Of a DNA stretch of 64,000 bases, positions 1 through 10,847 are shown in pieces. The position numbers were made by a program, and so were the translations under genes. Location of the stretch: contig NC_087381.1 in the NCBI RefSeq assembly GCF_963675165.1, forward strand, positions 2,852,001-2,916,000, written 5' to 3'. Within the stretch, counting starts at the first letter, position 1, and each line of letters starts with the position of its first letter. The notes under the pieces were generated by a model, which was given only the letters and a program-made list of their open reading frames with translations, searched no databases and was not told the DNA's origin. The DNA comes from Halichondria panicea (Eukaryota; Porifera; Demospongiae; Suberitida; Halichondriidae).

Positions 1-552
1 ATCGCTGTTGTGGTTTACCAGGTAGAGTGACAAGGAATTAATTCTAGGATAAATGAATTCCTCCAATTAATTATTCAGGTGGTAGAGTAAGTACATCTTC
101 CACTGGTACACTATAGCCAGACTATAGTCTAGTTATAGTTATGAGGGTTGTGGTTTGTCACCTGTTTAGGAAATTCATCATTATAATTACAGAGATATTG
201 AGTCAGCTAGAGTATCTCTATTGCACTAGAGTCACTATACACTTGGTTATTGATTGCAGCCCACACACATCTAATTGGTCATGCATGACTATTACGTAAA
301 AGAGATGGGTCTTAAGTTACTTGTATTTCACTGAACACTTGCTAAGTGGATGGTGCCAGGCCTACCTTCATGCATGCACGCACTCCTGATGGTACTCATG
401 AATGTTGTGTTGGCAGGGGATGTAATGCCTCAGTTAGCTTAGATAGAGATGATCAACACTCACAGAGCCCGGGTTCAGCTAGGTAACAACAATCTAATAA
501 TTATTCACAAAGAGATCAATCTGACACTATGATGCTATTTAATATACACAAT
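1..552. repeat. Copy A of a ~500 bp direct duplication
   Basis: This stretch is repeated in the same orientation at about 1861-2362. Shared landmarks include the block ending in AATTAATTATTCAGGTGGTA near the start, the block containing TTGATTGCAGCCCACACA around 250, GAGATGGGTCTTAAGTT around 303, and the end TGCTATTTAATATA. The copies differ by substitutions and short indels, so the duplication is not very recent. No coding signal is seen. It may begin before the window. Confidence 0.7.
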
Positions 553-1860
553 TGCAATTTACTAAATAAGGTCATGTAACTAAAAAGAACCACTTGTTGA
601 GTTCTTTCCTGTGCAATAGACCTAGACAGGCTAGTCTAAAGGCTTCTCCAATTGCAACTCAGAGCTGAGGCAAAGTCAGACTACTACAAACTAGCAGGGA
701 CTATCAACAAGTTGAAGTTTACTTTCAAACAAATTCTTAGAGGTAATAGCGTAACAACAACTGACATTTTTTTAGAGCAAAAACAGAACTAATCAAAGAG
801 GCCCAAAAACATACTAGGAGCAGAGCCCCTAGGTGGAGTTTCAGTACAAAGATGAGGCCAAAACCACAATTCAAAGTGTGAAAAGACTATAATTATGATG
901 CATACAACATAACACAAGAGTGGGTGAGAGTGGACGAATGTAAATTGTGATTAATCAAACATAAACACCACTTGGGATATAATTATTCCAACTTACAATA
1001 TGGAATAGCCAAGTGAGATGTACTATAAATTATGTTATAGTGGTTAACTGGTAATTATGGCTTATAAACAACCAATGCCGAGGGCGTAGCCCGAGGCTGA
1101 AGCTTCTCAAAATAATGTCTTATTGTCATTAATGAGCAAGGTACATTTACTATCACACTCTAATTGTACTGTTACGAGTGTAGCAAAGTGGAGGAATTCA
1201 TTCTCTAGATATTATTATACTTGATTGAGTCTGAGTGTCTCTATTTCACAATAAGCGTGCACATATCAGACATTATGTTTACCTTAAGTCACGTACACTG
1301 ACTATAGATGATTGGAACCGTGCACACAAGATTAACTTTCATGCATGAGATTAACCCAGACAATATTCTTACAAGAGCAACTTTGCGTGAAGTCAACTCT
1401 CAATTCATAGGATTAACTGCAGAGTATCAACTCATTGCTGTTAGCCTGTTACAAAACTGATGAAAAAATAAACACACTAAAAAAATAGAGATTACATGCA
1501 TGCATGTAGTCTGCTTGATAGCTGATAAATATATGCACACTGTCAGAGAGTTGTGCCTAAAAGTCTCCTCATTCATATGGCGCAGAGATGTAGTATGCAG
1601 CTCACTGCCTCCTCTTTCTGGAATACGTTTAGGTGAGACTTTCTTTATCCTGGAATGTCTGAAAGAAAATTCTGGACTACAGTATACTATAAGAGAAGCA
1701 CATGATTTTATAGCAGAGGAGGTATACGACAGCCATTTAAGGATTGGGCAAAAAATTTGGCCTGGGAACGATCGAGGTTCTCCAAGTAAAACACATTATC
1801 TATAACGTTCTACTGCAACCCACATATTAAACTATAACTAGAATAGTCTACCTAGAAGTG
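553..1860. other. Spacer between the two direct repeats, no recognised gene
   Basis: AT-rich sequence without a recognisable gene. An open frame of 101 codons at 1500-1805 (+) starts inside an ATGCATGCATG run and shows no known motif; I do not consider it supported. Part of 1190-1340 echoes the flanking duplicated blocks (for example an AATTCATTCTCTAGA stretch), so the spacer may itself be a decayed third copy. Confidence 0.3.
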
Positions 1861-2362
1861 ATCATCGCTATGGTTTCCAGTTACCAACTGATGGAGGAAT
1901 TAATATTCATTCTATGATAATTGAATTCCTCCAATTAATTATTCAGGTGGTAAAGTAAAAACACAGCACTACTGTTATACTATAGCTAGACTATAAAAAT
2001 TATTATAGTTATGTGGGTTGTGGTTTGTCACCAGTTTAATGAATTCATTCTAGAGTTCACTACGTATACACTGGTATTGATTGCAGCCCACACATGCAGC
2101 TAGTTGGTCATGCATGACTATTGCGGTAAAAGAGATGGGTCTTAAGTTGACTTGCATTTCAACACTTGCTCGGAATGTCAAAACACTAGCTAATGGATGG
2201 TACTATGACTACCTTCATGCATGCATGCACTCCTGATGGTACTCATGAATATTGTGTTTACTGCCTCGGTTAGCTTAGATAGGTCACACTCACAGAGGTT
2301 TAGGTAACAACAATCGATTATTCACAAAGTGATCGTTCCGACACACATGCTATTTAATATAC
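1861..2362. repeat. Copy B of a ~500 bp direct duplication
   Basis: Second, diverged copy of the segment at 1-552, in direct orientation about 1.86 kb away. It keeps the same order of landmark blocks and ends at the same TGCTATTTAATATA motif. The sharp shared end suggests a repeat-element boundary or a segmental duplication breakpoint. No coding potential is seen. Confidence 0.7.
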
Positions 2363-2649
2363 CGTTTTTTTGTTCTAATTACAGAACCAAAATAATGGAA
2401 ATGGGTCTACATTTTGCATTTTGAACAACAAGAGAATTATTATTGAGAATTGCATGGTTCTTAGAATAGGGTGGAGCTAACAAAAAGAAAGAAATATTCA
2501 ACTACAGTAACCAGATTGCCTCGAATATAGCCGTATTTATAATAGTAAGTATACGATCAAAGTTTATATACGTTTGATGCTCACAAGTAATACATGTACG
2601 TTAGTTACATTGTCAAGTGTTAATGTCCTTTCCACATTCCTCCTCAATT

Positions 2650-3330
2650 TAATTGACAATGTTATCTATCATTCCAGATCGATCGCGGAGCTTGCAAAAA
2701 GCTTCTTGAATAAGACCTTTGATTAGAATATCAGCAAGCATTTCAGTAGTTGAATAGTACTCTAGTTTAATTGTTCTGTTACTCAGTGACGTGTTTTCGA
2801 ATGTGTCAACATAATTTATGCTCATGAAGTTTGGGATAGGTTAATTGGTCCACTTGGGGATTCTTGACAATGCAATGGTCGATTGCATGGTTATCTTCAT
2901 AAAGTAGCACCGGTGCTTATTAATTGTTCTGAAGAGTTTGCTTTTCGAGCCAAACAGATTTCTGAGCTGCTTTAGCCATGGCAATTTTAAGTAACGTGGT
3001 TAGCCTAAGTAGATGCACGGGCTGTTTTCGATTGACTTCACTCAATTGTAATTCGAGTACTATACATTCCAGCATCTAGGTAAGTTTAAGTCCATATAAT
3101 TATAGTTCCTTTTCAGTTTTAGGTGCTCTTTTCCTTTTGTCTCAAAACCTTCGGCATGCCAGCCTTATGTTAACCTCCAGTGGTCACATAAGTTTGTTCA
3201 TGTGAATTCTTGAGCCACTCTGTGCCATCAGCTCCATGCAATCTTCTTCTTGAAGACTCATATACTTCCGATCAGGTGGTAGTTTCACCGAATCTCACAC
3301 ATCATTTTCATCTACAGTGCATCCAGCTTA
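2650..3330 (-). mobile_element. Decayed Ty1/copia retrotransposon fragment (RT start joined to RNase H)
   Basis: Reading the minus strand, 2781-2653 encodes the typical end of a copia RNase H region. It contains TIKLEYYSTTEMLADILIKG followed by an EAFCKLRDRSGM-like tail. At about 2968-2893 lie remnants of the preceding RNase H block (KSVWLEKQ, then LLYEDNHA). Further upstream, around 3312-3265, is a piece like the start of copia reverse transcriptase (NDV, then SVKLPPDRK). Several stops and frameshifts interrupt it, and most of the reverse transcriptase between these blocks is missing. It is therefore a dead, internally deleted copy. A purine-rich stretch just past the RNase H end (minus strand, about 2640-2625) could be the polypurine tract before a 3' LTR, but I cannot delimit an LTR. 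Confidence 0.65.
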
Positions 3331-3901
3331 GAGAGTAGATTACCACAAATGTGTGAGTAGCTGTACTTAAATGTAAATATCTTTCGATTAGAACATTTCT
3401 AAGAAATGGTGTTGATACCAATGTGTAGGTGAATGACCAAGCTACAACATACTCAAAAATGTTTCCATGGAAACATAAGGTTGTAGGTTTGTAGTGATTA
3501 ATAGAACAACAGCAAATTGTTATAGTGGGTAATCGGTTAGAGTAATAAAACAGTAATCTTGTACAGCTAAGGTCCTAGACTTCATCACATAATTGTTCAA
3601 TGGTTTAGGCGTCCTGACCATATCCCTTTATGGGTCTTACATATGTTCACAGTGTTTATAATTCATGATTTACTGGTTTTCAGGTACACTTTTGGTTATA
3701 GTAATAACTTCTGAAAAATTAATAGCTTAGCTTTCAAATTTCTGTAGTATGTTTACAGATAAATGGGCTACATTTTGATACCAAGAACATCCTATATGCT
3801 TATTCCATTGCTGAGATAACACTGAAAAGCTACATAATTTACTATTTTCTACTGTTTTGATGACATCAGCAGCTGCAAACCACAAACCAATGAACCCTAT
3901 C

Positions 3902-4127
3902 CTACATTATCCTCGAGACAAGAACCGCAAAAGTAGTAATTAGATTCGAGGTAAGGTCGTTTTAAGACCGGATTAACGAGAGTCTACTGTACTAATTTTG
4001 GCGGATTTGTAGCAAACTCATTAGCACAACATATTTGTCACAAAATGTACATAATTTTTTAATTGTGTTTTATTATTTGCGCGTACTTAATTTAGCGTTA
4101 ATTACAAATTCGCTAAAATTAGTACCC
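3902..4127. repeat. MITE fragments: TACAGTAGACTCT-family end plus an adjacent inverted-repeat element
   Basis: Positions 3902-3993 are a partial, inverted copy of the element at 43755-44193: both carry the GGTAAGGTCGTTTT(A) block and end in AGAGTCTACTGTA. Directly after it, 3991-4127 begins TACTAATTTTGGCGGATTTG and ends with a loose inverse of that (AAATTCGCTAAAATTAGTA), with a body also seen near 25260-25340. The two are short non-autonomous transposon fragments lying side by side. Confidence 0.5.
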
Positions 4128-4139
4128 ATTTATATGGAC

Positions 4140-4500
4140 CTTGATAACAGAGTTATATGAGAAAGAGAGAGAGACTGAGAGAGGAGAGAAACTGAGAGAG
4201 AGACTGCACCGTGCTGAGCGGAATAGCAAACTACTGTGAGACTACTGTGCGACTGAGACTGTGCCGTGCTGTGAGGAGGTCTCTATTTTAAGTTAATTTT
4301 AATTTTAATTTATTATTATTTTTTTTTATTTATTATTATTACAACTACTTTCTAATTACTGTGCTGACTGAAGTGACTGTGCCGTGCTGAGAGGAATATT
4401 GAGGGTTAGGGGAAGTTCTTTACCTACTACTTATTATTTTCTTCTACTATTTTCATTTAATATTTTCTTTCTTAGGGCCACTCAAAAGAGTGACAAAAGA
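4140..4500. repeat. Low-complexity GA-rich and ACTGTGCCGTGCTGA repeats
   Basis: A GAGAGA-rich tract is followed by several imperfect copies of a motif like GACTGTGCCGTGCTGAG (around 4205, 4255 and 4375), then T-rich sequence. It lies immediately upstream of the retrotransposon coding region and may be part of its 5' untranslated region. No gene is seen. Confidence 0.4.
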
Positions 4501-4509
4501 GTGAGGGAA

Positions 4510-7500
4510 AAAAAAGTCCCACCTTACAATTAAACAGACCATCCGTTGGTTGCTCTACTGTTGCTGTTGCCGATATCTAATACTCGCCGGGTAGCAGCTG
4601 TATCTGCTTTACTCCCCACAGATCGCAACAAAAAAATAGAAATGACCTGTTGTCACTGTAACAGAACAGGCAGCTGCAAGAACTGTTCATGTGCCAAGGC
4701 AAAAAGAAAATGTGATAACTGTCAACCCGGGAAACTGGCCATGGGAAGATGCCTGAACAGCCAAGCACAAGCCACTTCTGTCAAAACCACGACATCAAGC
4801 ACCCCAACAACGACAACGAAAGTATCACCCCAATCAGTGCACACTGTACCACCTACAACAAGCCCTACAATAGGGAACCTATCACCCAACACTGTACCAC
4901 CTTCAACCACACCAGTACTCACTTCATCATTGCAGAGGGCTCCATTACTGGCACCCTCAACTCTACCGACAACAGTCGCCCCGTTGAACACTGACCAAGA
5001 TTATAACTTCTCTTGGGGGGAATACAGCGGTCGTGATATATTCGATACTGTCACCAAAATATACGATGAGATAATTCATTGGCGCCACAACCTCTTACCT
5101 CTACCACCAGGCAAAGCAAGCAACTCCTTAGTATTGGAGCTAGCCCGGCTTCTACAGGCCTCCCTAAACCCGGTAAGGGACAAGGAACTAAGGGAACAAA
5201 GCAACCACCCGCAAAAATCTTTCAAAACCATATGTCTTTAGGAAAGGTCAATAAAGCACTGAGGTATCTTTCAATAAATCCCACAGGTGGAGTCCTAGGC
5301 CTCGACGATAAGATCTCGGATGGTGGTGGGACCCATCGCACTGTAAGAGAGATCCTTGATGAAAAACACCCCCCAGGAAAACCGGCCAATAAAGCTATTT
5401 GCTACAAGATAACCCAGTTCCAACTCACAATATCAGATATGAAAACCTAGACTCTAATGCGATTCTACTTGCCTCTCGGAAGACAAATGGTGCAGCTGGA
5501 CTATCGGGCTCGGACGCCCATATGTGGAGAAGACTATATGTAGCTCCTATAAGTCTGATTCGAAACAGCTCTGTTCTGCCCTCGCAGCGGCAGGAAGAAG
5601 ATTGTGTACCGAAAGTGTCAACCCAAGCCATCTGGAAGCCTTCGTTGCCTGTAGACTGATACCCCTGGACAAATGTCCTGGTGTTCGCCCCATAGGTATC
5701 GGAGAGGTTCATAGAAGGATTATAGCCAAAGCCATTCTAACTCTACTAAAACAAGACATAATGGATGCCTTCGGACCTTTACAAGTGTGTGCAGGCCAAG
5801 AAAGCGGATGTGAGGCAGCCATTCATGCCATGCATCATGCTTTTAAAGAAGACAACTCTGAGGGGGCTCTTCTAATAGACCCTACAAATGCCTTCACCAC
5901 AATCAACAGACAGACAGCACTCCACAACATCAGTGTAAGCTGCCCGTCGTTTGCACTAGTCCTGCAAAACACATACCAGTCCCCTGTGAGATGTGTGATA
6001 CCAGGCAGCGGAGAGATATCTTCCTCTGAGGGCACTACACAAGGAGATCCCCTTGCCATGGCAATGTATGCCCTTGTTGTTAGGCCGCTCATAGACCTCC
6101 TGCAGACCAATACCCCTGCCGTGAGACAGGTTTGGTTTGCCGACAATGCCACCGGTGTGGCCTCCTGTAGCCAACTACGTGTATGGTAGGATAATCTGCT
6201 TGAACATGGAAAAGCTTTGGATACCATCCAAATGCAAGCAAGACTCACCTTGTCGTGAAAGCCCAATTTCTAGAGAAAGCGACGCAGCTGTTTGCCGGCA
6301 CAAATGTGAATATAACTACACAGGGAAAGCGTCACCTGGGGGCTGCCATTGCATGCATGGAAACAGAGATTTCACAGAATAATATGTGAAAGACAAAGTA
6401 GCCATGTGGACACAAGAAATCCATCAACTGGGGGAAGTCGCCACCTCACAGCCACATGCAGCTTATGCGGGTTTTATCCATGGCCTTTTAAGCAAATGGA
6501 TCTACCTACAAAGAACAATCCCAGATATTAGCAGTCTTTTCCAACCCCTCGAGGACGCAATCCAACAAACATTTATTCCGGCACTCACAGGCCGCCCGCC
6601 CTGCTCAAAATTGACTAGAGACTTACTAGCATTACCAGTGAGACATATTGGAATGGGGCTAATGAATCCCACAGACACGTCAATACACCACTTTCAAACA
6701 TCTGAAATGATTACCTCTCCACTAACCGAGATAATTCTATCACAAGACCAAACAAAAGATGTTGACCCTACACAAATTGCCACCCTCAAGAAAGAGGTCA
6801 GGAAAGCAAACCGCTCAAGAAATGAAGAAAAAGCAGATACTATCTACAATGAATTACCACCACAGCTAAAACGCCAAATTGACCTTGCCAAAGAACGAGA
6901 GTCATCCTCCTGGCTATCCGTCCTACCTCCATCGGAGCAGGGGTTCCACCTACACAAGGGGAAATTTAGAGATGCAGTGTGCTTAAGATATGGATGGGTA
7001 CTACCAAATACACCAAGGCTGTGCAACTGTGGTAAGGCATTTCAAATTGACCATGCAATGACCTGCCATATGGGGGATACCCAACCATACGCCACAATGA
7101 GATCAGAGATACGACGGCTTACCTGCTCACCGAAGTGTGCTCAAACGTGGCCACAGAACCCAACCTCCAACCCCTATCTGGAGAAACTCTTCACCTGGCC
7201 TCAGCGAATGCAACCGATGGTGCAAGATTGGACATACGCGCAAGAGGCTTCTGGACTGCTAGACAAGACACTTACTTTGATGTCAGGGTCTTTCACCCAA
7301 ATGCTCCAAGTAATAGATCGGGAAGGCTCTCCACGGCTTACAAAAAACATAAAGATGAAAAGAAAAGAGCATACGGCCAAAGAGTCAGAGAAATAGAACA
7401 CGGCGTCTTCACCCCGCTGGTAATGTCAACCACATGCATGGGAAGAGAAGGACAGACCTTTTACAAAAGACTCGCTGACATGTTAGCCCAAAAACGAGAA

Positions 7501-7760
7501 ATGCCATAATGGGCTGGCTTCGATGCAAACTCTCCTTTGCCATCCTCAGAAGTGCCATAATGTGCATCAGGGGAAGCCGATCATCAAAACACCACCCAAT
7601 AAGAGAGAATATCGACATCTCCCTAGCCTGCTGGGAGGGCAACGTCCCCAGCAACAATGACTGAACCACTCACATTAATATTTTTCTTAATTTACTTAGT
7701 ATCTGCTTTACATTGTTTATTTGCTTTTTGTCTCACCTTCGAGGAAAAAAAAAAAAACCT
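4510..7760 (+). mobile_element. Non-LTR-like retrotransposon (RT plus restriction-like endonuclease), inactivated
   Basis: Coding blocks follow one another in changing frames: 4546-5241, 5079-5450, 5399-5520, 5524-6189, 6190-6380, 6386-7130, 7135-7509 and 7508-7660. The N-terminal part has a cysteine cluster (CCHCNRTGSCKNCSC, then KRKCDNC) and a Thr/Pro-rich linker. The reverse transcriptase follows, with GVRPIGIGE, a first catalytic block (LIDPTNAF), EGTTQGDPLAM and a degenerate FADN in place of the YADD box. Downstream are KGKFRDAVCLRYGW, a CCHC-like CNCG-x7-H-x3-C motif, and GARLDI with YFDVRVFHP. The last resembles the PD-(D/E)XK endonuclease of R2-type elements. At least six frameshifts or stops, and the lost second aspartate, show this copy is dead. 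An A-rich run at 7745-7757 may mark the 3' end. Family assignment by motif is firm for RT and good for the endonuclease. Confidence 0.8.
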
Positions 7761-8859
7761 TAAAGGAACAATAAGGTAAAGTGTCAAATAACAGGCAAGA
7801 TCCCTTCTAAGTTCTCAGGCAAGCATGTATGAGAGTGTAATACACATTATTATTATTTGCTGACTCAGGAGTGTTAATTGCTCCAGACCTGCATGCACAG
7901 CTCATATCTACTCCGATTGCAAATGTACGTACCATAATAACAAACCTGTGATATTTTGACGTAGGTGATTGGTTTCTTATTAGTAACGAAAGTACCCAAA
8001 GTTGTCCCCACGTACCTAGGGGTGTGGCTAAGAGGGGAATTCATTAGACAATCAAATAAAGCTGACATTGCAATTCTAACCCAAGCTCTGGTGCTATATC
8101 ATCATTTGTAATTGTTTGGGACTATTAACAAGTCCATGCATGGATGTTGTCAAAACAAACTATACCACAAAACATAGACAATCAAAATCCCAAGAGAACG
8201 TGGCTGTTAGTTTTGGTCGCATTGCAACCGTTGAGCAGTTACATCTGAAATACACACACACACAGTCACCTCAAAGCATAATTACATCTCCAATGAGCAA
8301 TTACAACCATTTGAACTCAACTGGGGCAGTAAATCTCTGCATGCTTAAACCTGTGCATGCTAATTCATTATTGGTATAATCATACCAACTCCTGCATGCA
8401 TATAATAGTGAGCTCACAAGAGGTTTGCAAGACTCAACAGGATACAAAAATGCACACGCTTTCTCAGCTGCTTCTCCATCATGTTAATCCAGCATACTTT
8501 GTACTGTATACCTACCAAACCAAAATTATGAAATACAAACACAAAAATTACGACTGAAAGTTTTTGACGCTTCTACTAACAAAACTTTAGTGCTGATTTT
8601 AAGGACACACAGTGAATGATAACACACCTATACTAAAACACACCAGGCTATTTCAATCGAAGCAAACACTATAGCATACAGTTAAATTAACACACATCAC
8701 AACAAAATTATTTGTTACTTCACTATTATAGCGAGTTTTTCGTATTCAGATTGCATGCACCAAATTCAAGTTACGAGTCCACAAAGTTAGCGTCCGCCTC
8801 CCCCCCAACACACCTCAGTTTGTGCATCTGTGCACGCCCACCCACCCAAAATCACACAC
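7761..8859. other. Intergenic AT-rich sequence, no recognised gene
   Basis: Only short, compositionally ordinary open frames occur here, none with a recognisable domain or convincing splice signals. A CA-rich tract lies near 8255-8265. Confidence 0.3.
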
Positions 8860-8993
8860 CTCAGTCCATGATGCACCCAGTATCTCATGTCCTCAGGTGT
8901 CTCTGCCAGAAGGTGGAAGGTCTGTTCCTCTTGAGTGTGGGGATTGTATGAGATGAAGCTGAACCCACAATTATGGTGATGCTTTTCGACACT
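8860..8993 (-). CDS. Isolated exon encoding the C-terminal half of a PH domain
   Basis: The minus strand reads from a splice acceptor (..TGTAAG at about 8994) to a donor (GTGTGTG at 8859). The peptide contains GFSFISYNP, then QTFHLLAETPEDMRYWV. That is the last beta strands and C-terminal helix of a pleckstrin homology domain, with the invariant tryptophan. PH domains bind phosphoinositides or proteins at membranes. I found no other exon of the gene within several kb on this strand, so it may be an exon with very long introns or an orphan fragment. The domain call rests on the beta-strand/LLAET..EM..W pattern. Confidence 0.45.
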
Positions 8994-9287
8994 CTTACAG
9001 TATTTCAACCGCCTGTATAAATACTATAACTCGATTGGACTATAGTAATTTAATAGTTGTATGCCATACAGCTAAAAATGTATGGCTGTATAGATGTATC
9101 GAAATCGAAATCGAGGCCGCAGCAGCCCCAAGGGCAAGTTAGTTTGTAATTATAATGAAATGCACATGCACAGTGACTACTAACGGACAGATGAAGCAAT
9201 ACATACTATGTGAACACATAATTATATTGACTAAAGGTTGCAAAAACAAAAAATGGATATGTACATGTAATTATAAGAGTTGATTGT

Positions 9288-10847
9288 TCAGTGATACATG
9301 TCGTTGGAAAGGTATCGATCATAGACCTCCTCCACCACTCTGTGTGCATTGTATTCCTCGTCTCTAACTCTCATCTTGTACCAGTGAGCTAGGAGGCAGT
9401 ACAGGACGAATCCAAGCAAAGTAATCGCTACCATGACTGACGAATATATTATATAGTTGTAGCATTTATCGCAAAGCTTAATCATGATGTAAAAGAGAAT
9501 TTCCCCAAGGGCTAATGACGAGATATGAAATAAAAATAAAAATCCCGCCAACAGACCACGCATGTTATATGGAGATTGTGCACAAGCGAACAAAAGAATT
9601 GAGTTTGTCAAGAAGGACACGAAAACAAGACCACCAATTATTGAACTAACTATTTCAATCCAAATTTGAATATCATGGAAATAGCTCACAACTTCTGCAC
9701 TCAATATCCCTATATTTGCTACCACAATGATGAAGCAAGCAAATCCAATCTGTTTCAAGATACTTGGTGGTTCCATTTTAAATAGAGGATAGACTATACA
9801 AATTCTGAGATAAGTGTCACAAACATTGCACAAACACACGGGTGATAAGTGAAGTGACCAATAAAAGCAGTGCACTCGTTGATGGACAATAATGGTTGGT
9901 GATTAAGATGTACATATAATTTCCGAGATGATAATGAGACAATAAACAATGGTATTTGGATAACAATAATCTTGAAGAACGTTTTCACGTCTTCAACTTG
10001 CTCTGTAGTGAATGGTCCACCATATCTTGACTTTCCTAGGTCCATTCTTGAAGGTATGTCTTCCTCCCAGTATGTGAGAGCACTGCGATTGAGGGGAGCT
10101 TTGTGCTTGGCTGCAAACTTGAGAACTTGGTAGATGATTTTGAGAGACTGAGGTGACTTTGGCTCTCTAATAAGCCACTTTGGGGCTAAAAGAAAAAGAC
10201 TACATCACAAAATGCTCATAGCAAGCACTGTGTTAAGCACTAAAGAAAATGAATTTATTTTCAGGGTCTACAAAGGTACATACTTTTGTACTTCTTATGA
10301 TTACTTCACCGCTCCATTCACCGAAGAGAGCAGAAAAAATGAACCACTTTATAAAGCTTATAATGTTGTCAGACGAAGCATCTGGCATCTGATCCAAACC
10401 TAGCTGAAGAGCTGTTACTGCACATGCACTAACTCCAAGATATGCAACTAACACAGCTGCAGTTATAATAACTCTAGTAACAGTCGGATGAACTCCCTCT
10501 TCCTTAATTATCAGGCAAATGGATGTCAATACCGTCGAAACAAATAATAGTAGTGCACCAAACCTAAACACCTTGAAGTTTCCATAGACTACATCCGCTA
10601 GCCAGCCCGCTATTGGGATAAAGGCAATAATCGGTATCAGAAGAAATCTCTGATCATTGTAATGAGGATAGATTTGAATGCTCCCTGATTTGATGAACAT
10701 ATAAAATAGAAAAATCAATGCTGATGTTATAAGCATTATACACACAAGAACTAGAAAAGCTCCTTTTGAGTAGAAATATCGCAGCTTGTACTTCATCTTT
10801 TTGTCTCGTGTTTTAATTAACAGTGCTATATATGTACTATCTAGCAT
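9288..10847 (-). pseudogene. POT/PTR2 (SLC15-like) transporter gene, probably damaged
   Basis: Two main blocks on the minus strand. The first (10847-10284) encodes several membrane helices with GWLADVVYGNFKVFRFG and QLGLDQMPDASSDNI, typical of proton-coupled oligopeptide transporters. The second (10185-9288) begins PKWLIREPKSPQSL, has LTYWEEDIPSRMDLGK and GGPFTTEQVEDVK, then more helices and AQSPYNMRGLLAG, and ends RDEEYNAH..EEVYDRYL with a stop. The acceptor at 10186 is clear. The strong donor GTATGT at 10283 would leave the second block out of frame, while a weaker donor slightly upstream (GTACAA) would fit. A second frame change lies near 9850-9800. Combined length (~480-490 residues) is shorter than the usual 550-600. 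The family normally carries di/tripeptides across the plasma membrane with protons. Either a recent pseudogene, or a real gene with a missed small intron. Confidence 0.6.

Noticed and set aside
5835-6266. Minus-strand open frame of 143 codons
   Set aside because: Antisense to the reverse transcriptase blocks of the plus-strand retrotransposon.
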